DNA from: Pseudomonadota bacterium
GTDB lineage: Bacteria; Pseudomonadota; Gammaproteobacteria; Burkholderiales; Burkholderiaceae_C
Direction: 5' to 3'
DNA length: 35,564 bases
NCBI GenBank assembly: GCA_021805825.1
Contig: JAJZEC010000040.1
Coordinates: 1 to 35,564 of the forward strand
Shown: positions 1 through 7,424 of the stretch, in pieces
Layout: each line of letters begins with the position of its first letter
Numbering within the stretch: position 1 is the stretch's first letter
Notes under the pieces: generated by a model
Seen by the model: the letters and a program-made list of their open reading frames with translations, nothing else
The model's database searches: none
Told to the model about the DNA's origin: nothing
Made by a program: the position numbers and the translations under genes

Positions 1-1
1 C

Positions 2-844
2 ATCCGCAAGCAGCTGCTCGAATACGACGACGTCGCCAACGAGCAGCGCAAGATCATCTACCAGCAGCGCAATGAACTGCTCGATTCGGGCGACGTGTCC
101 GAGCAGATCGCGGCGCTGCGGCAGGGCGCGTTCACCGACCTCGTGCGCGCCCACGTGCCCGAGCAGAGCATGGAGGAGCAATGGGACATCCCGGCGCTCG
201 AACAGGTGCTGCACGACGAATGGCAGATCGATCTGGAGCTCAAGGCGTGGCTTGAGTCCGACGAGAACATCACCGACGACGACGTGTTGCAGCGCGTGCT
301 CGACGCCGCCGAGGCGCAGTACGCCGACAAGGTCGAGCGCGTCGGCCGCGAGAACTTCGCGCAGTTCGAGCGGGTGGTGCTGCTGCAGGCGCTCGACCAG
401 CACTGGCGCGAGCACCTCTCGGCGCTGGACTACCTGCGCCAGGGCATCCACCTGCGCGGCTACGCGCAGATGCAGCCCAAGCAGGAGTACAAGCGCGAGG
501 CCTTCGAGCTGTTCGGGCAGATGCTCGACGCGGTGAAGAACGAGGTCACGCGGACCCTGATGACGGTGCAGGTGCAGACCCAGGAACAGGCGCAGAGCGC
601 GGCCGAATCGATCGAGCAGCGTGCGCAGAGCCTGCACAACCTGGCCTTCAACCACCCCGAGGCCTTCAGCGCGATGCAAGCCCTCGACGATGCCGCGGCG
701 CAGGCCGACGCCGCGATCGCGCTGGCTGCGGCGCCGGCGGTGGTGCAGCAGCCGGTGAGCGCCGAGCCCAAGGTCGGGCGCAACGACCCCTGCCCCTGCG
801 GCAGCGGGAAGAAGTACAAGCACTGCCACGGCAGGCTGGCCTGA
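2..844 (+). CDS. secA: Preprotein translocase ATPase SecA, 3' part (N-terminus outside window)
   Basis: This is the C-terminal ~280 residues of SecA, the ATPase that drives proteins through the SecYEG channel. The reading frame is open from base 2, so the gene begins before the window. The first visible residues ([19 protein letters not shown]) are the conserved helical-scaffold segment. The stretch with [23 protein letters not shown] is also typical SecA. The protein ends in the zinc-binding SEC-C tail, [13 protein letters not shown], which in the family binds SecB and phospholipid. A less conserved Ala/Gln-rich linker precedes the tail. The ATPase domains cannot be judged here. argJ follows after 66 bases, in which I see no clear terminator. 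Confidence 0.97.
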   Translation: MRKQLLEYDDVANEQRKIIYQQRNELLDSGDVSEQIAALRQGAFTDLVRAHVPEQSMEEQWDIPALEQVLHDEWQIDLELKAWLESDENITDDDVLQRVLDAAEAQYADKVERVGRENFAQFERVVLLQALDQHWREHLSALDYLRQGIHLRGYAQMQPKQEYKREAFELFGQMLDAVKNEVTRTLMTVQVQTQEQAQSAAESIEQRAQSLHNLAFNHPEAFSAMQALDDAAAQADAAIALAAAPAVVQQPVSAEPKVGRNDPCPCGSGKKYKHCHGRLA

Positions 845-910
845 TGCGCGGCAGGGCGCTTCGGCTGGCGGCGACTCGACTACACCATCCTGCTGCTGGG
901 AGCTAGCTTC

Positions 911-2146
911 ATGGCCGTGCATCTGCAGCCCCCCGATCCCGCCGCGCTGCACGCGGTGGCGGGGGTACGCATCGGAATTGCCGAGGCCGGCATGCGCAAG
1001 GCCGGTCGCCGCGATCTGACCCTGATGGTGTTCGATCCCGGCACGGTGGCCGCCGGGGTGTTCACCCGCAACCGCTTCTGTGCCGCTCCGGTGCAGGTCT
1101 GCCGGGATCACCTCGGCGCCTCCGGCTGCGCGCCGGTGCGCGCACTGGTCATCAACACCGGTTGCGCCAACGCCGGCACCGGCGCGCCCGGGTTGGCCGC
1201 CGCGCGTGCGAGCTGCGCCAGCGTCGGCGCGCTGCTGGGCGTGGACGAGCGCCAGGTGCTGCCGTTCTCGACCGGGGTCATCCTCGAGCCGCTGGCGCTG
1301 GATCGACTGCAGGCCGCGCTGCCGCGGGCGCAGGCCGACCTGCGCGCGAAGGCCTGGGCGGAGGCCGCCGCGGCGATCATGACCACCGACACCGTGCCCA
1401 AGGCGGCCAGCGAAGTGCTGCAGCTCGGCGGCGTCGCCGTGCATGTCAGCGGTATCGCCAAGGGAGCCGGCATGATCCGCCCCGACATGGCGACCATGCT
1501 CGGATTCATCGCCACCGATGCCGCGGTCGCGCCTGCCCTGCTGGCGCGGCTGGTGCGCGAGGTGGCCGACGCGTCCTTCAACTGCGTGACTGTCGACGGC
1601 GACACCTCGACCAACGACTCGCTGCTCCTCGTGGCCACCGGGGCCAGCGGTGCGCCGGCGATCGACGATGCCTCCAGCGCCGAGGCGCTTCAGCTGCGCG
1701 AGGCTCTGCTGCGGGTGGCGCAGCACCTGGCGCAATCCATCGTGCGCGACGGCGAGGGCGCGACCAAGTTCATCACCATCGAGGTGCAGGGCGCCGCCAG
1801 CGTCGCCGAGGCGCGCCGGGTGGGCTACTCGGTGGCGCACTCGCCGCTGGTGAAGACCGCATTCTTCGCCAGCGACCCCAACCTTGGACGCATCCTGGCG
1901 GCCATCGGCTATGCCGGGATCGACGACCTCGACGTCGATGGGGTCGACCTGTACCTCGACGACGTCCATGTGGCGAGCGCCGGCGGCCGACATCCCGACT
2001 ACCAGGAACGCGATGGGCAGCGCGTCATGGCGCAGCCCGAAATCCTGGTGCGCATCGTGCTCGGGCGCGGCGACTGCCAGGCGCGGTTGTGGACCTGCGA
2101 CCTGTCGCACGACTACGTTTCGATCAACGCCGATTACCGGAGCTGA
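911..2146 (+). CDS. argJ: Bifunctional glutamate N-acetyltransferase / amino-acid N-acetyltransferase ArgJ
   Basis: A 411-residue ArgJ. The family transfers acetyl from N-acetylornithine to glutamate, and many members also acetylate glutamate from acetyl-CoA, in the cyclic arginine pathway. ArgJ precursors cleave themselves into alpha and beta chains before a conserved threonine. Here that site is Thr195 in [10 protein letters not shown], preceded by GIAKGAGMI. The N-terminus ([20 protein letters not shown]) and the C-terminal [14 protein letters not shown] match the family. The ATG at 911 has a GGGAG about eight bases upstream. Whether it keeps both activities cannot be told from sequence. 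The DUF815 ATPase starts two bases after the stop, which suggests cotranscription. argH lies elsewhere in this window. Confidence 0.96.
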   Translation: MAVHLQPPDPAALHAVAGVRIGIAEAGMRKAGRRDLTLMVFDPGTVAAGVFTRNRFCAAPVQVCRDHLGASGCAPVRALVINTGCANAGTGAPGLAAARASCASVGALLGVDERQVLPFSTGVILEPLALDRLQAALPRAQADLRAKAWAEAAAAIMTTDTVPKAASEVLQLGGVAVHVSGIAKGAGMIRPDMATMLGFIATDAAVAPALLARLVREVADASFNCVTVDGDTSTNDSLLLVATGASGAPAIDDASSAEALQLREALLRVAQHLAQSIVRDGEGATKFITIEVQGAASVAEARRVGYSVAHSPLVKTAFFASDPNLGRILAAIGYAGIDDLDVDGVDLYLDDVHVASAGGRHPDYQERDGQRVMAQPEILVRIVLGRGDCQARLWTCDLSHDYVSINADYRS

Positions 2147-2148
2147 GC

Positions 2149-3066
2149 ATGGCGGTCCACCGCACCCCGGCCCAGCCGCCAGCCGCGGGCGATCTCCTGC
2201 CGCGGCTGGCCGCGCTGCTCGAGCAGGCCGAGCGCGTGCTCGGGCGTGCCGAGCAGATGCTCGGCGGGCCGCCGGCACAGCCCGACTGGCAGGCCGCGCG
2301 GGCCTTCCGCTGGCGACGCCGTGGCGCGCAGGCCTGGCTGCAGCCGGTGCCGCAGCCTGCGCTGCTGCGTTTCGCCGACCTGCAGGGAATCGACGAGCAG
2401 AAGGAGCGTCTGGAGCGCAACACCCGTCAGTTCATCGCCGGGCGGCAGGCCAACAACGTGCTGCTCACCGGCGCGCGTGGAACCGGCAAGAGCTCGCTGG
2501 TCAAGGCCTGCCTGGATGCCTTCGGCGGCAAGGGCCTGAGGCTGGTCGAGATGGACAAGTCCGACCTCGTCGACCTGCCCGACCTGGTCGAGCTCGTGCG
2601 TGGACGCAGCGAGCGCTTCGTGGTGTTCTGCGACGACCTTTCCTTCGATCAGGGCGAGCCGGGCTACAAGGCGCTGAAGTCGGTGCTCGACGGCTCGGTG
2701 GCGGGAAGCGCAGACAACCTCCTCGTCTACGCCACCTCGAACCGACGCCACCTGCTTCCCGAATTCATGCAGGAAAACCTGCAGGCTACCCACGACCCGG
2801 CCAGCGGCGAGGTGCATCCGGGCGAGGGTACCGAGGAAAAGGTCTCGCTGTCCGACCGTTTCGGGCTGTGGCTGAGCTTCTATCCCTTCGACCAGGAGCA
2901 CTACCTGCGCATCGCCGAGCACTGGCTGCAGGTCTTCGGGCTGAGCGCGGCGCAGGCGCGCGCGGCGCGTGAGCATGCCCTGCTGTGGGCTCTGGAGCGC
3001 GGTTCGCGCTCGGGTCGCGTGGCCTGGCAGTTCGCGCGCGACTATTGCGGGCGCAAGGCGCGGTGA
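2149..3066 (+). CDS. AAA+ ATPase of the DUF815 family, function unknown
   Basis: A 305-residue P-loop ATPase. Walker A is TGARGTGKSS (about residues 107-116). A Walker B-like RFVVFCDDLSF follows at about 156-166. The core after the P-loop, including EMDKSDLVDLPDLVELVRG and YATSNRRHLLPEFM, is what I recognise as DUF815. The first ~75 residues are a variable, probably helical region. There is no signal peptide or membrane segment, so it should be cytosolic. The start follows argJ by two bases, and its TGA overlaps the GTG of the next Nudix gene (GTGA), so the two are probably translationally coupled. I know of no established role. Coupling to a nucleotide-pool hydrolase is only a contextual hint. 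Confidence 0.9.
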   Translation: MAVHRTPAQPPAAGDLLPRLAALLEQAERVLGRAEQMLGGPPAQPDWQAARAFRWRRRGAQAWLQPVPQPALLRFADLQGIDEQKERLERNTRQFIAGRQANNVLLTGARGTGKSSLVKACLDAFGGKGLRLVEMDKSDLVDLPDLVELVRGRSERFVVFCDDLSFDQGEPGYKALKSVLDGSVAGSADNLLVYATSNRRHLLPEFMQENLQATHDPASGEVHPGEGTEEKVSLSDRFGLWLSFYPFDQEHYLRIAEHWLQVFGLSAAQARAAREHALLWALERGSRSGRVAWQFARDYCGRKAR

Positions 3067-3578
3067 GCGATTCGGACGACGCGCTGCCGCAGCGCCGCCC
3101 GGTGGCGGTCGCCGTGGGCGTGCTGCTGCACCCCGACGGCAGCTTCCTGCTCGCCAGCCGCCCGCAGGGCAAGCCCTGCGCCGGCTACTGGGAGTTTCCC
3201 GGTGGCAAGGTCGAGGCCGGCGAAAGCGTCGAGCAGGCGCTGCGCCGGGAGTTGCGCGAGGAACTGGCCATCGAGGTCGATGCCGTGCAGGCCTGGAACT
3301 CCTGCCGCATCGACTATCCGCATGCGCTGGTCGACCTGCAGTTCTGCAAGGTGCATGGCTGGCGCGGCCAGCCGCGGCCTTGCGAGGGCCAGCAGCTCGC
3401 ATGGCAGCAACTGCCGGTACAGGTTCACCCGCTGCTTCCGGGAACGTTGCCTGTGCTGCGCTGGCTGGCCGCCGAGCGCGGCTGGCTCGGTGCGACCCAC
3501 GACGATGCTGCCGCCGCTGTTCAGGATCCCGGCGGGGACGCCTCGTCGTCCTCGTGCGCAGCGGACGCCACGCGGTAG
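3063..3578 (+). CDS. mutT: MutT-like Nudix hydrolase (8-oxo-dGTP diphosphatase)
   Basis: A 171-residue Nudix protein. MutT sanitises the nucleotide pool by hydrolysing 8-oxo-dGTP to the monophosphate. The Nudix box runs from Gly48 to Ile70 (G-x5-E-x7-REL-x-EE-L-A-I). The usual glycine near its end is Ala69, a mild deviation. The catalytic REL and EE residues are intact. The upstream ASRPQGKPCAGYWEFPGGKVE fits MutT rather than RppH. I chose the GTG at 3063 because it overlaps the stop of the ATPase gene by four bases and puts the first strand (RRPVAVAVGVLL) close to the start. The C-terminal tail after residue ~140 is low-complexity and overlaps the end of the opposing yacG gene by 58 bases. 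Confidence 0.88.
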   Translation: MSDSDDALPQRRPVAVAVGVLLHPDGSFLLASRPQGKPCAGYWEFPGGKVEAGESVEQALRRELREELAIEVDAVQAWNSCRIDYPHALVDLQFCKVHGWRGQPRPCEGQQLAWQQLPVQVHPLLPGTLPVLRWLAAERGWLGATHDDAAAAVQDPGGDASSSSCAADATR

Positions 3579-3730
3579 CTCTCGTTCGCCCACGCGCCCA
3601 GGTCGCCGTCGCGGCAGCGCTGGCTGCAGAAGGGGCGCCAGGGGTTTTGCGGCGAGAAGGGCGTGGCCGCTGCGCAGCCCGGGCAGCGCACGACGCGCGT
3701 GGCTCCCTCGAGGGGTGGGTTCAGGCGCAC
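3521..3730 (-). CDS. yacG: DNA gyrase inhibitor YacG (zinc-binding)
   Basis: A small zinc protein. The four cysteines CPGC...FCSQRC, followed by DLGAWANESYRV, are the YacG signature. In E. coli YacG binds GyrB and inhibits gyrase. Two starts are possible. GTG at 3730 gives 69 residues and overlaps the end of zapD by 10 bases. GTG at 3691 gives 56 residues and has a GAGGGAG ribosome-binding-site-like sequence 11 bases upstream. I list the longer form; the shorter one may be right. The last residues are acidic and Ser-rich and read opposite the mutT tail. It ends a run of minus-strand genes: pilB, pilC, pilD, coaE, zapD, yacG. Confidence 0.85.
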   Translation of the reverse strand: MRLNPPLEGATRVVRCPGCAAATPFSPQNPWRPFCSQRCRDGDLGAWANESYRVASAAHEDDEASPPGS

Positions 3731-4512
3731 AGCGCGAGTTCGAAGGCGATGTCGCCGGACACCGGCCGGAGCTTCCAGTCGGCGTCGGGACGCATGTAAC
3801 GCACCAGCACCATCAGCCGGTGTCCGGTGATTTCGGGAACCACGCCCAGCGTGCCGTCCACGCGCAGGCGCAGCAACTGGTAGCTGCGACCGCCGAGGTT
3901 CTGCTGGTAGGAGCCGCCCTGGGCCACGTTCCTGTGCACCACCGCGCTGTCGCGCAGCAGCCGCAGCAGCAATTCCACCGTCATCGAGAGGGGCTGGAAC
4001 ACTTCCATCCAGCGCATCAGGTCGCTGCGCCGCTGTTCTTCCGGCAGATGCTGCCAAGCGTAGTAGGCGGGCAGGTCGAACTCGCAGGTGCCGCCCGGGA
4101 TGCCCGCCCGGCTGCGGATGGACATCAGCCATTCGTTGTCCAGCAGGGTCTGCCCGGGTTTGCCCAGCTGCTGGTTCAGGCCCTGGAAGGCGCCCTCGAC
4201 CTCGGCCAGCACTTCGTCGAGCGCCGATTCGGCCACCGCCGGGTTGCCGCGGTAGCCGAGGTATTGCTGGCGCTGGCGCTCCAGATCCTTGAGCATGTCG
4301 GACTTCAGATCCTGCCGCGTCGTCACGTCCATGATCTCGAACATCGAGAGCAGCGCGTGGTGGTGGTCGAACGGATGCCCCCGTTGCATCAGGAAGGCGT
4401 TGCGGCGGAACAGATATTCCAGCCGGAGCAGGGTGCGAACTCGCTCGTTCAGCGGATATTCGTACAGGATCACGGGCCGGTGCAGGGAGGCGCGCGGCTC
4501 GGATGCGGCCAC
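3721..4512 (-). CDS. zapD: Cell division protein ZapD (FtsZ-associated)
   Basis: A 263-residue ZapD, formerly DUF1342/YacF. ZapD crosslinks FtsZ filaments at the division ring. Family sequence is clear throughout: YEYPLNERVRTLLRLEYLF at the N-terminus, HHALLSMFEIMDV..RQDLKSD.LKDLERQ in the helical bundle, and IPGGTCEFDLPAYYAWQH and MTVELLLRLLRDS in the beta part. Length fits the family (about 250). It lies between coaE, 70 bases upstream, and yacG, which it overlaps, as in many proteobacteria. The coaE-zapD gap contains the near-perfect palindrome at 4541-4559. Confidence 0.95.
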   Translation of the reverse strand: MAASEPRASLHRPVILYEYPLNERVRTLLRLEYLFRRNAFLMQRGHPFDHHHALLSMFEIMDVTTRQDLKSDMLKDLERQRQQYLGYRGNPAVAESALDEVLAEVEGAFQGLNQQLGKPGQTLLDNEWLMSIRSRAGIPGGTCEFDLPAYYAWQHLPEEQRRSDLMRWMEVFQPLSMTVELLLRLLRDSAVVHRNVAQGGSYQQNLGGRSYQLLRLRVDGTLGVVPEITGHRLMVLVRYMRPDADWKLRPVSGDIAFELALCA

Positions 4513-4540
4513 GGTTGGCGGCCATTGTCATCGATGTTCC

Positions 4541-4559
4541 GCAGGATTTCAAATCCTGC
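4541..4559. repeat. Perfect 9-bp inverted repeat in the coaE-zapD gap
   Basis: GCAGGATTT-C-AAATCCTGC, a 19-base palindrome with a single central base, lies about 28 bases upstream of the zapD start. As RNA it would form a seven-pair stem with a five-base loop. No T tract follows, so it is not a standard terminator. It could be an operator or an RNA element affecting zapD translation. Confidence 0.5.
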
Positions 4560-4582
4560 CGCCCATGCGCGCCGAGCCGCCT

Positions 4583-5263
4583 TCAGGCGCCTGCCAGCAG
4601 GCGCTGGTGCAGGCGCAGCGCCTGCGCCTGCAGGGCCTGCAGGTCGCCGGAATTGTCGATGACCTCGTCGGCGGCGCGCAGGCGCTGCTCGCGTGTGGCC
4701 TGCGCCTGCATGATGCGCATGACCTGCTCGGGCTTCAGCGCCGAACGCTGCACCACGCGTTGCAACTGCAGTTCCGGCGCGCAGTCGACGACGACCACGC
4801 GGTCGACCGCCCGGCGCCAGCGCGCCAGCGATTCGACGAGCAGCGGCACCACCAGCACCAGGTAAGGCCCGGGCACGCACTGCTCGGCGCTGCGCAGGCG
4901 CGCGCCGATCAACGGATGCAGGATCGCTTCCAGGCGCGCGCGCTGCACGGCGTCGGCGAAGGCCAGGGCGCGCATGCGCGGCCGGTCGAGGGCGCCGCGG
5001 GCATCGATCATGGCCTCGCCGAAGGCATCGCGGATGGCCGCGATGGCTTCGCCTCCAGGGGCGGTGAGCGCATGCGCGATGTCGTCGGCATCGACCACCG
5101 CCGCGCCCAGTTGCCGCAGCATGCCGGCGAAGGCGGATTTGCCGGATCCGATGCCCCCGGTCAGCCCGATGCGCGGGCGACGCGGCGACGCTCCGGGTCG
5201 TGTCGCGGGCTCCTCGGCGCGGGGGGCGCGCGCGGGGCGGCCCGCGGAGCGTTCCGCGGGCAT
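4583..5263 (-). CDS. coaE: Dephospho-CoA kinase CoaE
   Basis: A 226-residue CoaE, which phosphorylates the 3'-hydroxyl of dephospho-CoA in the last step of coenzyme A synthesis. The P-loop is GLTGGIGSGKS (about residues 33-43). Further family motifs are VVDADDIAH, ALDRPRMRALAFAD, ILHPLI and VVPLLVES. The ATG at 5263 shares one base with the pilD stop (TGATG), so translation is probably coupled. This start gives an Arg/Pro/Ala-rich extension of about 30 residues before the P-loop strand, absent from compact CoaE proteins. I see no better in-frame start downstream before the P-loop. Confidence 0.94.
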   Translation of the reverse strand: MPAERSAGRPARAPRAEEPATRPGASPRRPRIGLTGGIGSGKSAFAGMLRQLGAAVVDADDIAHALTAPGGEAIAAIRDAFGEAMIDARGALDRPRMRALAFADAVQRARLEAILHPLIGARLRSAEQCVPGPYLVLVVPLLVESLARWRRAVDRVVVVDCAPELQLQRVVQRSALKPEQVMRIMQAQATREQRLRAADEVIDNSGDLQALQAQALRLHQRLLAGA

Positions 5264-6129
5264 CAGATCCCGCCGCCACCCAGCGCCCACGCCACCAGCC
5301 GCTGGGGGCCGATGAACAGGGTGATCAAGCCGGCGGTGGCCAGGAAGGGGCCGAAGGGAATCGGGTGCCCGCGCTCGAGCAGCCCGCTGCGTTGCAGCGC
5401 GATGCCGACCACCGCTCCGCACAGCGCCGACAGCACGATGATGGGCAGCAGCGCCAGCGGGCCGAACCAGGCGCCGAGCAGGGCGAACAGCTTGAAATCA
5501 CCGAAACCCATGCCCTCCTTGCCGGTCAGCAGCCGGAAGGCCTGGTAGACGCACCACAGGCTGGCATAGCCCAGCGCAGCCCCGGCGACCGCCTGGGGCA
5601 GGAACGATGGGTGCAGCCAGGCATGCAGCAGCAGACCCAGCCAGAGCAGGGGCAGCGTCAGTCCATCGGGAAGCAGGGTGGTGTCGAAATCGATCAGCGC
5701 CAAGGCGAGCAGGCCCCAGGCCAGCACCACGGTGCCGGCGGTCCATACGCCCGGCCCCTGCAGGGCCACGAGCGCGCCGCTCAGCGCGGCACTGGCGATT
5801 TCCACCAGCGGGTAGCGCAAGGCGATGCGCGTGCCGCATGCCGAGCAGCGGCCGCGCAGCAGCAGCCAGCTCAGCACCGGGATGTTCTCCCACCAGGTGA
5901 TGGGGTGGCCGCAGGCGCCGCAGCGCGAGCGCGGACGCACGAGGTCGAAGGCCTCGTGCGACTCGGGCGGCAGATCCAGGGTGGCCAGCGCCTCGCTGCG
6001 CCAGCCACGCTCGAGCATCACCGGCAGGCGCAGGATCAGCACGTTCAGGAAGGAGCCGACGAGCAGCCCGAGCAGCGCCGCCCCCCACACCGCGTCGCCC
6101 GCGCCGAGGCCCGGCGCCAGCCAGACCAT
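5263..6129 (-). CDS. pilD: Type IV prepilin peptidase / N-methyltransferase PilD
   Basis: A 288-residue inner-membrane enzyme. PilD cleaves the leader of type IV prepilins and type II secretion pseudopilins and methylates the new N-terminus. The cytoplasmic domain has the paired cysteines C70-x2-C73 and C95-x2-C98. The catalytic aspartates lie in LIDFDTTLLPD (Asp147/149) and in GMGFGDFKL (Asp211, the GxGD motif). The N-terminal GLLVGSFLNVLILRLP and several later hydrophobic stretches give the usual multi-pass topology. It follows pilC by two bases and shares a base with coaE. Confidence 0.96.
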   Translation of the reverse strand: MVWLAPGLGAGDAVWGAALLGLLVGSFLNVLILRLPVMLERGWRSEALATLDLPPESHEAFDLVRPRSRCGACGHPITWWENIPVLSWLLLRGRCSACGTRIALRYPLVEIASAALSGALVALQGPGVWTAGTVVLAWGLLALALIDFDTTLLPDGLTLPLLWLGLLLHAWLHPSFLPQAVAGAALGYASLWCVYQAFRLLTGKEGMGFGDFKLFALLGAWFGPLALLPIIVLSALCGAVVGIALQRSGLLERGHPIPFGPFLATAGLITLFIGPQRLVAWALGGGGI

Positions 6130-6131
6130 GC

Positions 6132-7352
6132 TCAGCCCACCACCTTGCCGAGGTTGAAGATCGGCAGGTACATCGCCACCACCAGGCCGCCGATCAGGAT
6201 CCCGAGCACGACGATGATGATCGGCTCGAGCAGGCTGGACAGCGCCTTGACCATTTCATCGACCTCTTCCTCGTAGATGTCGGCGACCTTGGCCAGCATC
6301 GAGTCGAGCGATCCCGACTCCTCTCCGATGGAGGCCATCTGCAGCACCAGCGGCGGGAACACCTGACTGCTCTGCATCGACAGTGTCAGGCTGCTGCCGG
6401 TGGAGACTTCCTGCTGGATCTTCTCGGTCGCGCGCTGGTAGACGATGTTGCCCGCCGCGCCTCCCACAGAGTCCAGCGCCTCGACCAGGGGCACGCCGGC
6501 TCCGAACATGGTCGACAGGGTGCGCGTCCAGCGCGCCAGGGCACCCTTGACGATCAGCGGCCCGAACACCGGCAGACGCAGCAGCGCGCGGTCGACAAAG
6601 GTGCGCACAGCCTCCGAGCGCTTCCAGCTCTGGAACGCGAAGTAGCCGCCGAGGACGATCGCGCCGAGCAGCACGTACCAGTAATGAACGAAGAAGTTGG
6701 AGATCGCGATCACCATCAGCGTCGGCCCGGGAAGCTGCGCGCCGAACTGCGAGAACACGTCCTTGAAGGTCGGCACGACGAACAGCATGATGATGGTGAC
6801 GACGATCATCGCGACGATCATCACCGCGATCGGGTAGGTCAGCGCCGACTTGATCTTCCCCTTGATGGCCAGGGTCTTCTCCTGGTAGGTGGCCAGGCGG
6901 TCGAGGATCAGCTCCAGCATCCCGGCCTGCTCGCCGGCCTCCACCAGGTTGCAGAACAGGTGGTCGAAGTACTTCGGGTACTTGCGGAAGGCCGCCGACA
7001 GGCTGGTGCCGGTTTCCACATCGTTGCGCACGTCGGTGATGAGGCGCGCCATCGAGGCATTCGGATGGCTGCGCGAGACGATGTCGAAGGACTGCAGCAG
7101 CGGCACCCCGGCGCGCAGCATGGTGGCCATCTGGCGCGTGAAGGTCGTCAGATCCTTGGCCTTGATCGATCGTCCGCCGCCCACCTTGCGCTTCTTCAGC
7201 TTGGTCACCATGATGCCCTGGCGACGCAGCGAGGCGTTGACGATGTTCTCGCTGCCGGCGCGCATTTCCCCGCGCTGCATGCGTCCCTGACGATCCTTGC
7301 CTTCCCAGGCGTAGAGGAATTCCTTGGCGCTGCGCACCGTGGCCGTGCTCAT
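6132..7352 (-). CDS. pilC: Type IV pilus inner-membrane platform protein PilC
   Basis: A 406-residue PilC/GspF-family protein, which links the cytoplasmic motor ATPases to pilin assembly in the inner membrane. Two T2SSF domains are visible, at roughly residues 70-195 (FTRQMATMLRAGVPLLQSFDI) and 270-395 (WTRTLSTMFGAGVPLVEALDSV). Hydrophobic segments occur near residues 175-195, 215-240 and 380-400. I chose the ATG at 7352 because AAGGAGG lies eight bases before it. An upstream in-frame start would add 14 residues without support. The gap to pilB upstream is 72 bases. Confidence 0.96.
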   Translation of the reverse strand: MSTATVRSAKEFLYAWEGKDRQGRMQRGEMRAGSENIVNASLRRQGIMVTKLKKRKVGGGRSIKAKDLTTFTRQMATMLRAGVPLLQSFDIVSRSHPNASMARLITDVRNDVETGTSLSAAFRKYPKYFDHLFCNLVEAGEQAGMLELILDRLATYQEKTLAIKGKIKSALTYPIAVMIVAMIVVTIIMLFVVPTFKDVFSQFGAQLPGPTLMVIAISNFFVHYWYVLLGAIVLGGYFAFQSWKRSEAVRTFVDRALLRLPVFGPLIVKGALARWTRTLSTMFGAGVPLVEALDSVGGAAGNIVYQRATEKIQQEVSTGSSLTLSMQSSQVFPPLVLQMASIGEESGSLDSMLAKVADIYEEEVDEMVKALSSLLEPIIIVVLGILIGGLVVAMYLPIFNLGKVVG

Positions 7353-7424
7353 CGATCCATCCTCCTTGCCGTGCTGGCGCTGCGGCCGCGGCATGCCGCA
7401 GCCTTCGGCGGCCGGTGGCCCGCC

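Noticed and set aside
1162-2148. In-frame upstream extension of the DUF815 ATPase across argJ
   Set aside because: The extended frame is antisense-like Arg-rich sequence inside argJ; the ATG at 2149 directly after the argJ stop is a far better start.
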